The notes beneath the pieces are model-generated. The model was not told where the DNA came from. It worked only from the letters and a program-made list of their open reading frames with translations, and did no database searches. Below, in pieces: positions 15,773 through 25,129 of a DNA stretch of 64,000 nucleotides (the stretch's first letter is position 1; every line of letters starts with the position of its first letter). Source of the stretch: DATJHM01 sp963777355 (GTDB taxonomy: Bacteria; Chloroflexota; Ktedonobacteria; Ktedonobacterales; Ktedonobacteraceae); contig CAVZQK010000001.1 in the NCBI GenBank assembly GCA_963777355.1, positions 248,001-312,000 of the forward strand, read 5' to 3'. The position numbers were made by a program, and so were the translations under genes.

Positions 15773-17014
15773 TTATTGATTGCTTTCTTTGTGGGGATGC
15801 GCCTCCGGGCCATGTTGCAATTGTTGCACAACTGAGCGTGCCAGAGAACGTTTATGTACCTCGTCTGGTCCATCAACGATATGCAGCGTGCGACCATGTG
15901 CCCACATCGAGGCCAGGGGGAAGTCTTCGCTGAGGCCTGCGCCCCCGAAGGCCTGGATCGCTCGGTTGACTACGTTGGTTTGCACTTGCGGAACAGCAAT
16001 CTTAATCATCGCGATCTCATTCATTGCTGCCTTCTTGCCTAATGTATCGATCATCCAGGCGGTTTTCAGGGTGAGTAGACGCGCTTGCTCGATCTCTATC
16101 TGCGATTGGGCGATCCAGTCCTGAATCATGCCCTGTTCGGCAAGCGGTTTGCCAAAGGCAATGCGACTGCTGACGCGCTGGCACATGAGCTCTAAAGCAC
16201 GCTGAGAGACTCCGATAGAACGCATACAGTGATGGATGCGTCCAGGTCCCAGACGGGCTTGAGCGATAGCGAAGCCATAGCCCTCTTCGCCCAGCAGATT
16301 CTCCGCCGGGACATGGACGTCTTCAAAGAGTAGTTCACAGTGGCTTTCGTTGTCAATATAGCCCATGACTGGCAGATTGCGTACAACGGTAAGGCCGGGT
16401 GTTTCTCTTGGGACAAGGATCATGCTTTGCTGGCGATGCCGTTCTGCGCCTGGATCGGTCTTGCCCATGACGATAAAGATCTTGCAGCGGCTACGCATTG
16501 CACCGGAGATCCACCATTTGCGTCCATTCAAAATATATTCGTTGCCGACGCGCTTAATGGTCAATTGAATATTGGTGGCATCTGAGCTGGCGACATCCGG
16601 CTCGGTCATGGCGAAGGCTGAACGGATCTCGCCTGCTAACAGCGGGACAAGCCAGCGCTGTTTCTGAGCTTCGGTGCCAAATTGTGCGAGGATCTCCATA
16701 TTGCCCGTGTCAGGGGCGGCACAGTTAAAGACCTCGGAGGCCCAGCTCACTTTCCCCATAATCTCTGCCAGTGGGGCGTATTCCAGGTTCGTCAAGCCCG
16801 CTCCATGCTCCGCATCGGGCAAAAAGAGATTCCATAGTCCTTCAGCTCTGGCCGGAATTTTAAGATCATCAATGATCTCTGCATGATGATGTGGATTGCC
16901 GGATGCCTCGATCTGCGCGGTGTAGGTCTGCTCGTTGGGGTAGATAAAGCGGTCCATAAATTGTAGCAGGCGCTGTCGTAGCGTCTCTACTTTTTCTGAA
17001 TAGGCGAAATCCAT
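15773..17014 (-). CDS. Acyl-CoA dehydrogenase
   Basis: This is a 413-residue flavoprotein of the acyl-CoA dehydrogenase family, in the ACAD10/11-like long-chain branch by its N-terminus (FMDRFIYPNEQTY). FAMTEPDVASSDATNI near residue 135 is the FAD-binding signature. WWISGAMRSRCKIFIVMG follows. The C-terminal helical domain has QAFGGAGLSEDFPLA near residue 360, where the usual catalytic glutamate region sits. It would oxidise acyl-CoA to enoyl-CoA and pass electrons to ETF. It is a single gene with RBS AAAGGAG. No other beta-oxidation gene is adjacent. Confidence 0.94.
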   Translation of the reverse strand: MDFAYSEKVETLRQRLLQFMDRFIYPNEQTYTAQIEASGNPHHHAEIIDDLKIPARAEGLWNLFLPDAEHGAGLTNLEYAPLAEIMGKVSWASEVFNCAAPDTGNMEILAQFGTEAQKQRWLVPLLAGEIRSAFAMTEPDVASSDATNIQLTIKRVGNEYILNGRKWWISGAMRSRCKIFIVMGKTDPGAERHRQQSMILVPRETPGLTVVRNLPVMGYIDNESHCELLFEDVHVPAENLLGEEGYGFAIAQARLGPGRIHHCMRSIGVSQRALELMCQRVSSRIAFGKPLAEQGMIQDWIAQSQIEIEQARLLTLKTAWMIDTLGKKAAMNEIAMIKIAVPQVQTNVVNRAIQAFGGAGLSEDFPLASMWAHGRTLHIVDGPDEVHKRSLARSVVQQLQHGPEAHPHKESNQ

Positions 17015-17378
17015 CAGGCTACTCCTTTGCTAGCGGTGAACTCTTCTGTTGCATCCTACCACATTTTCCCTTCAGGTTGAGACTGCATAAATAAGTAGAC
17101 AGAGGTCCTTTATCTTGTATCCAAATGCCATTACCCTTCGTATTGTGTGTAATACTATTTATAGTAGTCACTCAGATTTCAGCAGGATAAGGGCTTCGAG
17201 GCAGAACCCGCTTGTATCCTACACCGATTGGTGGAAATAGTGCAGGCAAACTGAAATTTGCAAACCCAATTATACTTCTCTCTTTTCAGAGAAAACAGTC
17301 GATATACAGGATATGGGAATAGAAAAGACATTCTTGAATGTTTTCAAAAGTGAGTTGGCAATCATTGTGAAAGACTGC

Positions 17379-17408
17379 TAGACACAGCAATTGTTGGTAT
17401 GATATAAT
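17379..17408 (+). promoter_or_regulatory. Promoter upstream of the ClpE-like gene
   Basis: TAGACA at 17379-17384 and a perfect TATAAT at 17403-17408 are spaced by 18 bases. They lie about 80 bases before the ATG. No CIRCE inverted repeat or obvious CtsR direct repeat is visible in the 470-base upstream region. Confidence 0.65.
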
Positions 17409-17486
17409 TCTGGCAGTTGGACAGCGAGATTGCTAATAACGCAAAATGTGGAGTACCACATCTCTCTATAAAGAGGAGCATATAAA

Positions 17487-19741
17487 ATGAAATGTGAACG
17501 TTGTCAGAAAAATCCTGCCCGCGTCCGTGTCGATGAGATGGTCAATGGGCGACGTGAGCCGCACTATCTTTGCCAGTCGTGCGTTGACGAGCTTATGAGT
17601 GCGATGGGGCAAGTGGGTGGCGTTGATGATCAAGGCCTGCCTTCAAGTGGTGCTCCCTTCGGCTTCTTCGGAAATAACACAAATTCTTCTAAAAATTCTT
17701 CCTCCATTCCTGGGGGACGTAATAATACCGCTACCGCTGAGCGGCCAACTCCAAATAGCAAAACTCCTACCCTCGATCAATATGGCCGCGATCTTACGGC
17801 TGAAGTCGCCTCTGGCAGAATTGATCCTGCGGCTGGCCGCAATCGTGAGCTACGGCGCATGATTACGATTCTGGGCCGTCGCCAAAAAAATAATCCAGTC
17901 TTGATTGGTGAACCAGGCGTTGGCAAGACCGCGATTGTTGAGGGGCTGGCTCGCCGTATTTATGAGGGCAATGTGCCCCCTAATCTGCGCGGCAAACGTC
18001 TGGTGACTTTAAATATTGGTGGCATGGTTGCCGGTGCGATGTTCCGTGGTCAATTTGAGCAACGTATCAAGTCTATTCTTGAGGAGTTGCGCAATGCGCC
18101 AGAGGTGATCGTCTTTATTGATGAACTGCATACGGTTGTCGGTGCCGGTGCTGCCGAGGGGGCTGTGGGCGCTGGCGATATGATTAAACCCGCCCTGGCC
18201 CGTGGAGAGTTGCGCTGTATTGGGGCAACTACGCTGGATGAGTATCGCAAGCATGTAGAGAAGGATGCTGCCCTTGAGCGTCGTTTCCAGCCGGTGCTGG
18301 TCAATGAGCCTTCGCTTGAAGAGGCGATTGAGATGCTGAAGATTGTGCGCCCGAACTACGAGGCCCATCATGGCGTCAGTATTACCGACGAGTCTATTGA
18401 GGCTGCCGTCAAGCTTTCTGATCGTTATATCAATGATCGTTTCCTGCCGGATAAAGCGATTGATGTGATGGACGAATCCGGCTCTGCCTTGCGCCTGGAG
18501 GCTTCGGAGAAGGGGATTATTAGTCCGACTCTGGTCGCTGATCTGGAGAAAGAACTCTCTGATATTCAGGGTCAGAAAGAGGCGGCGGCCAACTCTGAGG
18601 ATTACGAGCGAGCGGCTCTGATGCGTCAGCAGGAACTTCAGGTCCTGGGTAAGTTGGAGCACGCGCGAGGCCAGGCAGATAAAGCTATGACTTTGATGGT
18701 CACTCCAGAAAATATTGCTGCTACGATTGAGCTATGGACCGGCGTCCCGGTGAGCCAGATGTTGGAGAGCGAGCGCCAGAATCTGCGTGATCTGGAGATT
18801 GATCTGCGCAAACGCGTGATTGGTCAGAACGAGGCTATCGGCGCGGTGGCAAAGGCTATTCGTCGTTCGCGTGCTGGTTTGAAAGATCCAAAACGCCCGA
18901 TTGGCTCATTCCTGTTTCTTGGTCCTACTGGCGTTGGCAAGACCGAACTGGCTAAAGCCCTGGCGGCAGAACTCTTTGGCGGCGAGGTGAACCTGATCCG
19001 CTTCGATATGTCAGAGTATATGGAGCCGCATACCGTTGCGCGTCTTTTCGGGAGTCCTCCGGGCTATGTTGGCTATGACGAGGGTGGTCAGTTGACCGAA
19101 CAGGTTCGTCGCCGCCCATATAGCGTGATCCTCTTCGACGAGGTGGAGAAAGCTCATCCAGAGGTCTTTAATGCCCTCTTGCAGATTATGGATGATGGTC
19201 GTCTGACGGATGGTCAGGGCCGCACCGTTGACTTCAAGAATACTGTGGTTATTATGACCAGTAACGCTGGCAGTGCCGATCTCAAACGTGCCGCACGCAT
19301 CGGTTTTTCGGCGAAACGTGGTGAGGATGACACCCTCGATGAGCAGCATGAGGCGATGCGCTCGAAGGCAATGGATGGTCTGAAACGCATCTTCCGTCCA
19401 GAGTTTATCAACCGTATCGATCAGATTGTTGTCTTCCACTCTTGGGCAAAGAGGAGCTGCATACCATCGTCGATCTGATGTTGGGCCAGGTCCGGGGCCG
19501 CTTGAATGAGCAGAAGATAGAGCTGGTGATTAGCGATGATGTGCGTGACTTTCTGCTTCAGGAAGGCTATGACGAGGAATATGGTGCCCGTCCTTTGCGC
19601 CGTGCCATTCAGACCAACGTCGATGATGCCCTGGCAGATGCCCTGTTAAATGGTGTGATTACCAGTGGTCAGCCAGCTTACCTGTCGATGCAGGATGGCA
19701 AGATCTTCGTCTCTTCTCAGGAATATCAACCAGTCGTCTAA
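17487..19741 (+). CDS. clpE: ClpE-like AAA+ protein unfoldase (one-base deletion near 3' end)
   Basis: The N-terminus is a four-cysteine zinc finger (MKCERCQKNPARV ... YLCQSCVDEL) in place of the double Clp-N repeat of ClpC, which is the ClpE layout. D1 has Walker A GEPGVGKTAIVEG and GAGAAEGAVGAGD, with arginine-finger region LERRFQPV. A UVR-type helical segment (ANSEDYERAALMRQQE) lies between the modules. D2 has GPTGVGKTELAKAL and VILFDEVEKAHPEV. Such hexamers unfold damaged proteins for ClpP. The frame breaks at about 19442: adding one T makes HSLGKEEL and joins the C-terminal D2-small domain ending at 19741, about 750 residues in all. RBS AGAGGAG. No mcsA/mcsB or clpP is in the window. Confidence 0.93.
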
Positions 19742-19755
19742 AATATTGAACCGCT

Positions 19756-19795
19756 TGCTCCAGATCATCTGATCGATGATCTGGAGCATTTTTTT
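19756..19795 (+). terminator. Intrinsic terminator of the ClpE-like gene
   Basis: TGCTCCAGATCATC and GATGATCTGGAGCA form a perfect 14-base stem with a 5-base loop, followed by seven T. Confidence 0.93.
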
Positions 19796-19925
19796 ACCCT
19801 TTTTTACTGTAACAGGACCGATTTGTTCTGTATATCTTGACGTAGCAGCGGGTTGTTGCTACTCTGTATTTAGAAAAAATATCTTCTATTGTAGAGCTAA
19901 TTATTGGAATGATAGGAATATAGAT

Positions 19926-20907
19926 ATGCATACTCGTGACTGGATACGCATCGCTGCGCTCTCTCTTGGGGTAGCAGGACTTGGCTGGGCTGCTAAGAGT
20001 TTTTTGCCTCCGGCTTTCTCTCTTGAGTCGCCGCTGGTTGTGCCTGCATCTTCGCTACTTCCTGCTTCTTTGCCAGAGATCGATGTGACCTTTTTGCCCT
20101 GTGGTTTTGTCTCCTTGCCCGAATTTTTGGCGGTACGCGGCTCTGCCTCATTTGCTCAGCGTAAGATCAGTCATAGCGCCGTTCTTATTCGTCATCCCCA
20201 GGCGACTTTTCTTTATGATACTGGCCTCTGTGCGGATATTTACTTATTTCTAGAAAATATGCCGCTTGCATTCCGCCAGACGCTGGGGCGCTTCTCCTTT
20301 GAGCGTTCTCTAGGGAGTCATCTCGCCGCCCAGGACCTGGAACCTCGCGACCTCTCTTTTGCTTTTCTCTCACATCTACATTGGGATCATGTGAGTGGTA
20401 TTCCCGATATCCCTGGTGTGCCTTTGCGTGTCAACCGCGTGGAATATGACGCGGCCCATAATGGTTTGTTGGAGGCAAATAACGGGCTGGTGCAGAATCT
20501 GCTGGGCGATGCCAATCCTGTTGAGCTGTTTGATTGTGTCGGGTCCGGCCTACGAGGGATTCCGCTCTAGCCTGGATCTTTTTGGCGATGGCTCTGTGAT
20601 CGCGGTTCCTCTGCCTGGACATACAGCAGGGAATACGGGCCTGTTTATTAACCGGGCGAACGGTTCACGCCTTTTCCTGTTGGGAGATGCGGTCTGGCTG
20701 GCGGACCACTATCAGCGCCCTTCAACGGTCCACCCTTTCTTGTGGTCTCAGATAACCAGCGATGATGCCACGGCGCGTCAGACCATTCTTTCGCTCTACC
20801 ATTTTGCTCATCGTCATCCAGAGATCCCACTTATCGCCATGCACGACGCAGGCTTGCAGGAGGCCTTTATGCGCCTGGAACGCTCGTATGTGCAGCAAAT
20901 CATTTAG
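19926..20907 (+). CDS. Metallo-beta-lactamase-fold hydrolase (one-base indel in the middle)
   Basis: The start at 19926 (MHTRDWIRIAALSLG) gives an N-terminal hydrophobic segment (residues about 8-28) like a signal anchor or Tat/Sec signal. The metal-binding motif is FLSHLHWDHVSGI (HxHxDH). PGHTAGNTGLFI and LLGDAVWLADH supply later ligands, and the last His is in LIAMHDAG. This is the AttM/lactonase-like branch of the superfamily, which includes acyl-homoserine lactonases; the substrate is not determinable. One extra base near 20540 shifts the frame: the literal frame stops at 20570, and the second half (SGPAYEGFRSSLDLF) continues to 20907. Confidence 0.88.
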
Positions 20908-21040
20908 TTTTGCTTCGCCTGCATCCTTCCCTCATAGCTGCCAGGTAGCACTCCAAGCCAGCGTTGAAATGCTTTACGAAAGGCGGCCTTAGATGCGTAG
21001 CCAGACATACTAATCACCGTTTTGAGCGGTAGCTTTCCTT
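20904..21040 (-). pseudogene. C-terminal remnant of an AraC-family regulator
   Basis: The minus-strand frame ending at 20904 reads LPLKTVISMSGYASKAAF then RKAFQRWLGVLPGSYEGRM. This is the second helix-turn-helix of AraC/XylS regulators (GYxSxAAFxRAFxRWxGxxPxxY). No start codon or first HTH joins it. A shifted frame just upstream (to about 21150) shows possible cupin-like debris. It is a decayed gene, converging with the metallohydrolase stop. Confidence 0.65.
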
Positions 21041-21250
21041 GAGGAAATTCTCTTTATGGACACGTAGACAATGATGCAGCAGCTTGGGGTAGGGCAGTAA
21101 GCTATAAATCGAAGTGCCACAGGCGACATTTCCGTTAATGCTCCCATGAAATGGGGCTGTACTATCGAAAGTGTGGATGAACCGCTTAATGGGGCACTGG
21201 CTGAAAATTGTTGTGTGCAGCAAGATAGCTAAAGGCGGAATTTTAGTTTT

Positions 21251-21961
21251 TCATATGATTTTAATCTTCCACCAATCGCTGTCACGCTCTGAGGTCTTGA
21301 TTCGGTGGCAATTAGCACAGCGAATTTCACATTTTGCTATCTCAGTTTCGAGAGAGGTCCAACTATAACCTTGTGTGAGTAGACGCGATATGTTGTCTCG
21401 TTTGTGTTCACGTACATGATCGAATTCAAGAAGGCGGATGTCTGCCTCATTACAGTCAATACAGGGATGGGTCGAGAGATAGAGATGCATCTGCTGATAA
21501 TTTTTGTCTCGCTGTAAATCAGATTGAGTATTTCGCCAGCTTTTGTAGCAAGTAAAAGTCTTAATTCGATGACAATTAGCACACCGGATCTCACATTTAG
21601 CGATTTCGGCCTCGATAGTAAGCCAGCTATATCCTTGTCTAAGTAGATCAGATATCTCTCCTGATTTTTGTCCACTAACATGATCGAATTCGAGGACACG
21701 AATGTCTTTTTGATTGCAGTCAACACATGGATGTGTAAAAAGATAGAGGTGAAGTCGAGATTTGTTTTCTCTGAGTATTTGGGCTTTGTTGCGACGAGTA
21801 CGGTCCTTATAGATCTGTTTATTATTTTGATAGTGAGATTTACTTAGTTCAGATTGACAATATTTACAACGTGTTGTGCGTATACCGCGCTTCTTGTATT
21901 TCCAATGAAAGTCTTCTTCAGTATCGCGTTCTAGCCCACAGCAAGTGCAGATTTTTTTCAT
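21251..21961 (-). CDS. Protein with N-terminal zinc ribbon and two tandem HNH endonuclease-like domains
   Basis: Residues 1-40 have CTCCGLER ... CKYCQSE, a four-cysteine ribbon. Two nearly identical units of about 75 residues follow. Each has an HPC(V/I)DCN cysteine pair, LEFDHV (the first His of HNH) and KCEIRCANCHRIKT (the terminal CxxCH). Unit 1 is residues about 75-140 and unit 2 about 155-225. This is the phage and mobile-element HNH pattern. A duplicated nuclease module in one chain is unusual. RBS AAGGAG lies 8-9 bases before ATG. It sits between a dead regulator and a tRNA-Ser in an accessory-looking stretch. Confidence 0.85.
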   Translation of the reverse strand: MKKICTCCGLERDTEEDFHWKYKKRGIRTTRCKYCQSELSKSHYQNNKQIYKDRTRRNKAQILRENKSRLHLYLFTHPCVDCNQKDIRVLEFDHVSGQKSGEISDLLRQGYSWLTIEAEIAKCEIRCANCHRIKTFTCYKSWRNTQSDLQRDKNYQQMHLYLSTHPCIDCNEADIRLLEFDHVREHKRDNISRLLTQGYSWTSLETEIAKCEIRCANCHRIKTSERDSDWWKIKII

Positions 21962-22130
21962 AACTAATACTCCTTTCCCTCTTTTATTATTTTATCCCTG
22001 TGTTCAAGTAAGATAATTAAATGTCAAATATTCTGTTCAGTTTGGTTTTGCCTAAGAAGAAGGTACTTGCAGTATATATGCTAAGTAGGGAGGTATTGAA
22101 AAAGATATTATTAGGTAGGCTTAATTAAGA

Positions 22131-22169
22131 CAAAAAGAAACCTTTGAATATTTAACATTCAAAGGTTTC
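22131..22169 (-). terminator. Intrinsic terminator of tRNA-Ser
   Basis: AAACCTTTGAAT pairs perfectly with ATTCAAAGGTTT. On the minus strand the stem is followed by CTTTTT, directly downstream of the tRNA. Confidence 0.9.
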
Positions 22170-22177
22170 TTTTAGAG

Positions 22178-22264
22178 CGGAGAGGGTGGGAGTCGAACCC
22201 ACGGAAGGATTACTCCTTCAGAGGTTTAGCAAACCGCCGCACTAGGCCACTATGCGACCTCTCC
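22178..22264 (-). tRNA. tRNA-Ser (GCU anticodon)
   Basis: The acceptor stem GGAGAGG pairs with CCTCTCC, with G as discriminator. The anticodon loop TTTGCTAAA gives anticodon GCU, reading AGC and AGU. A long variable arm (GAAGGAGTAATCCTTC) marks a class II tRNA. The T arm is GTGGGTTCGACTCCCAC. Length is 87 bases, and no CCA is encoded. Confidence 0.97.
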
Positions 22265-22621
22265 GTACGTGTTCCTTCACAAAAGCGATTATACTCGTGC
22301 CTGCCCTATCTGTCAAGAGTTTTTCGCAGAACTTTCAACCACCCGCAATCCAACTTCTGCTTTTTAGCTCTGCTACCGTTAAAAATAAATTCCCAATCGG
22401 TAATAGCATCTTTGTGGTGTATCAGGTACTATTATATAGCACAATGAAGTTCTCAATTCCCACAAATTGACACTACCGCTAAAGATTTGTTATAGTCCGT
22501 CTATAGTGCTGCTAGAAGAACTCATGCATATACGCTTTTGTTCTCGTAGAGAGATATACGGATTTATCTTATAAGTTTCTGGTAGAGCTGGTATATTTTT
22601 GTTAGGGTGGATGAATAGTTT
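22265..22621. other. Intergenic, AT-rich, upstream of the broken methyltransferase
   Basis: No gene is visible. The stretch is AT-rich and should hold the tRNA-Ser promoter (minus) and the methyltransferase promoter (plus). No near-consensus pair stands out. Confidence 0.4.
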
Positions 22622-23060
22622 ATGGTTGATTATCTTACCTCTCATGCTAGAGAGTCCTCTTTGGAAGCATCCGCTCTTCTTGGTACTATTGAATTCTTCA
22701 GAGTAGATGCATCTAGAAGGCTAGAGAAAGACCGCAAATCTGCACTTGGACAATTTTTTACTCCTGCTCCGGTAGGACGTCTCATGGCGTCCATGTTTGA
22801 AACGTCTGCCTCCACTCTCAATATCCTGGATGCGGGCGCTGGAGTTGGTTCACTTTTTGCTGCTTCTATTGCCCATATATGTACCCAGGATAATCCCCCT
22901 GACCATATTCATGTAGTCGCCTATGAAGTTGATGAGATGCTCATCACATATCTTCAGGAAACTGTACACCTTTGCCAGTCTGTCTGTGAAAAATCGAATA
23001 TCGTGTTTACTGCGGAAGTGCTACAAAAAGATTTTATTGTGGACTGTGTAGAACTGTTAG
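22622..23060 (+). pseudogene. 5' part of a type II N6-adenine DNA methyltransferase, split by the TnpB element
   Basis: Residues 1-146 read as the N-terminus of an Eco57I/PstI-type N6-adenine methyltransferase: KSALGQFFTPAPVGRLMA, then the SAM-binding motif NILDAGAGVGSLFAA and VVAYEVDEM. At 23060 the sequence passes into the TnpB element. Joining base 23060 to base 24660 continues the same frame and brings in the catalytic NPPY motif. The gene was therefore intact before insertion, at least through that motif. Confidence 0.88.
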
Positions 23061-24455
23061 GTGAAGCACCCCCTGCTCAAGCAGGGGGCTTCGACAGTCG
23101 CCGGGGGAGGCGGGTTCCTCACCGGACGGCTGTGGGACCCTTCCGGCCCCAGCACGTTTTTTCTTTGCCTTCTTTTCTCGTTTGACTCCCAAAGGAGTTT
23201 CAGGATGCAGGTATCTCGCCAGGATGTTACGCGCAGCATTTTCATCCCGGTCCAACTCACAACCACACTGCGGGCAAGAATGCCATCGGACCGTGAGGTC
23301 TTTGGGGACCAGGGAGCCGCAGCCGCTACAGGCCTGGGTGGTGTTGCGTGGGGAGACTTTGACGACGGTGCAGCCAGCTTCTTCCGCTTTGCTTGCCGTC
23401 ATCCGCGTGAAGCTTCCCCACGCCGCATCCAGAATACTCTTGTTGAGGCCGCCTTTGGCGGCAGCCCCATTGGGCAGATACTTCTTGCTTTCCTCGTCCT
23501 GCTTGGGCTTGGGCTTCGCGACCATATTCGCGATCTGAAGATCTTCAAAGACGAGGGTGCCATATTCGTTCACCAGCCGGCGCGAGGTCTGATGCAGGAA
23601 ATCTTGGCGACGGTGGCGCGTCTTGCGGTACAACACCGAGAGTTCACGCTTGGCCCGGTTGCGCCGATGGCTGCCACGTGTGCGCCGCGAGAGCTGCTTG
23701 TGTGCTTGCTTGATCTGTTCCTCGCTGGCACGAGAGATGCGTGGGTTGTCGATGGTGGCACCGTTGGAAAGCACGGCATAGCTTTTCAGGCCCACATCAA
23801 TGCCTACCGCCTCCGTCGAAGGGTGAAACACGGGAGAGGGATCAAAGGCGTACTCCACGCTGAACACGGCGTACCATTGGTCGCCCTCGCGCTTGATGGA
23901 GCAGGTTTTGATCGTGCCTTCGATGGGACGATGCACGACAATCTTGATATGACCAATTTTGGAGAGGGCCAGCCGCAGCGTCTTCTTCTCCCACTTCTCC
24001 CCCTGCTTCTTCTTGGGCAAGCCCACCAGGTCATAGCCGCCTTGCGGATAGGTGAAAGAGTGATACCGGCTATTGGACTTGAACCTGGGATACCCTGGGG
24101 TTTGGCCCTCACTCATGCGGCGAAAGAAGTTCTGCATGGCCTTGTCGTGCCGTTTGAGCACGTCTTGAAGCACCTGAGAGTAGATCTCTTGATATTCTGG
24201 CCGCTCTTCCTTGATCTCTGGCAACTGGTCGGCCTGCATCTGATAGGAGATGGAGACGCCACACAGGCGGTAGGCCTCACGGCACTCTTCCACAGATGCG
24301 TTGTAGAGTTCTTTGCACCGGCGCAAGGTCCACTCCAGTTTGCCGATCTGCTTGCGTGTAGGATACAAGCGGAATTTGTACATCTTGTTGCGCAGATGAG
24401 GGTCTTTCTTGGGGCGTGGTTCGCGCTTCTTACGAGGCTTTTTTTCGCGTGCCAT
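23034..24455 (-). CDS. tnpB: TnpB RNA-guided nuclease of an IS605-type element
   Basis: This is a 473-residue TnpB. The start at 24455 (MAREKKPRKKREPRP) has AGGAG upstream and matches a basic N-terminus; the longer frame is ignored. Visible parts are NKMYKFRLYPTRKQIGKLEW, the RuvC aspartate in VGIDVGLKSYAVLS near residue 223, the glutamate in LVFEDLQIANM near residue 305, the zinc ribbon CSGCGSLVP ... CPQCGCELDRDENAARNIL, and the last RuvC aspartate in DRDENA. The catalytic triad looks intact. The reading frame runs through the terminal hairpin and ends 27 bases into the host methyltransferase, so its last residues come from host DNA. Confidence 0.95.
   Translation of the reverse strand: MAREKKPRKKREPRPKKDPHLRNKMYKFRLYPTRKQIGKLEWTLRRCKELYNASVEECREAYRLCGVSISYQMQADQLPEIKEERPEYQEIYSQVLQDVLKRHDKAMQNFFRRMSEGQTPGYPRFKSNSRYHSFTYPQGGYDLVGLPKKKQGEKWEKKTLRLALSKIGHIKIVVHRPIEGTIKTCSIKREGDQWYAVFSVEYAFDPSPVFHPSTEAVGIDVGLKSYAVLSNGATIDNPRISRASEEQIKQAHKQLSRRTRGSHRRNRAKRELSVLYRKTRHRRQDFLHQTSRRLVNEYGTLVFEDLQIANMVAKPKPKQDEESKKYLPNGAAAKGGLNKSILDAAWGSFTRMTASKAEEAGCTVVKVSPRNTTQACSGCGSLVPKDLTVRWHSCPQCGCELDRDENAARNILARYLHPETPLGVKREKKAKKKRAGAGRVPQPSGEEPASPGDCRSPLLEQGVLHLTVLHSPQ
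23061..23200 (-). ncRNA. Predicted omega-RNA scaffold at the element's right end
   Basis: TnpB nucleases use an RNA made from the 3' end of tnpB and the element end, with the guide read from flanking host DNA. Here the scaffold would end in the hairpin at 23063-23092. The guide would begin CTAACAGTTCTACACAG, read leftwards from 23060 into the methyltransferase. The 5' limit is a guess. No expression evidence is available. Confidence 0.45.
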
Positions 24456-24659
24456 AGGGCAAGGCTCCTTTCTCTGCAAACAAGAGGGATAACGGGTAAC
24501 AGGAACAGTATAGCTCGGTGTGAGAAGAGAGGCAATAGCCAATTGGTCTTGTACTACAAGTACTCTGTGAGAAAAGGCGATCATTCCCCACCCAATCCAC
24601 CGAAAGAGGAAGGCCCTTCTCTCCCCGGCTTCAAAGCGCGGGGTCTTACGGGCCGTTCG
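23061..24659 (-). mobile_element. IS200/IS605-group TnpB-only element (IS1341-like)
   Basis: The element spans about 1.6 kb and contains only tnpB; no tnpA is present, so it depends on a transposase in trans. The end downstream of tnpB (23061-23093) is a GC-rich hairpin with the CCCCCTGC/GCAGGGGG stem. The other end, near 24620-24645, has CCCCGGCTTCAAAGCGCGGGG, another imperfect hairpin. There are no terminal inverted repeats and no target duplication, as expected for this group. The boundaries are inferred from restoration of the methyltransferase frame and could move by a base. The host sequence just 5' of the element on the minus strand is TTTTTAT, a plausible target-adjacent motif. Confidence 0.85.
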
Positions 24660-24814
24660 ATAAAAATAATTTATTTGCCTTGACCCATACTCAGCCCTCC
24701 TTTAATCGCATCATACTTAATCCTCCTTATAGAAAGATCCAAACGAAGTCAGAAACAAGAAAAATATTGCAACGTCTCGGCATCGAACTGAATTTCCTGT
24801 GCAGAGTAAGCTAG
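24660..24814 (+). pseudogene. Continuation of the split N6-adenine methyltransferase with the NPPY motif
   Basis: Continuing the frame from base 23060 gives DKNNLFALTHTQPSFNRI then ILNPPYRKIQTKSETRK and LQRLGIELN. NPPY is the catalytic motif IV of gamma-class N6-adenine methyltransferases, and the KIxTxSETRxxLxxLGIE context is typical of PstI/BsuBI-type enzymes. After LGIELNF the family sequence ends and a stop occurs at 24812-24814. The remaining target-recognition part is gone, through a deletion independent of the TnpB insertion. Confidence 0.85.
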
Positions 24815-24923
24815 ATGAACTGATTAAAAAGGAGTTGTTAGTAGCTATGGGAGGTAAGGAAACAGGCGAAGAGCAAATGGATGATCCTATCTTGGCAAAG
24901 AAGAAAATAGAAGAAGGTCTGCA

Positions 24924-25043
24924 ATGGTAGAATATTTAAAAGATATTTCGTGGGAAACGGAGGTTTGGGTAGCAGAAGCTCCAACTCATCTCATCCACTT
25001 TAATGGTGAAAGATTTTTAGGACCATACGAGACGACAGAATAA
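24924..25043 (+). pseudogene. C-terminal remnant of a BsuBI/PstI-like restriction endonuclease
   Basis: A 39-codon frame reads EYLKDISWETEVWVAEAP then THLIHFNGERFLGPY. This resembles the C-terminal end of BsuBI/PstI-family restriction enzymes (WETEVWxAxxPxHxIHFNGxxFLGP), recognised from memory. Together with the upstream methyltransferase relic it marks a deleted PstI-like restriction-modification pair. Between 24815 and 24923 another short frame (FPVQSKLDELIKKELLVAMG) is unassigned. Confidence 0.55.
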
Positions 25044-25129
25044 AAATCGCCTATGATTTCATGGATTTTGCATAAGTAGCTTGTTCATGATGCCAGAATA
25101 TTTTTCAGAGAAAGAGATGTATATAGAGG

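Noticed and set aside
17015..17486. CIRCE or CtsR heat-shock operator ahead of the ClpE-like gene
   Set aside because: No TTAGCACTC-N9-GAGTGCTAA and no clear heptad direct repeat is visible there.
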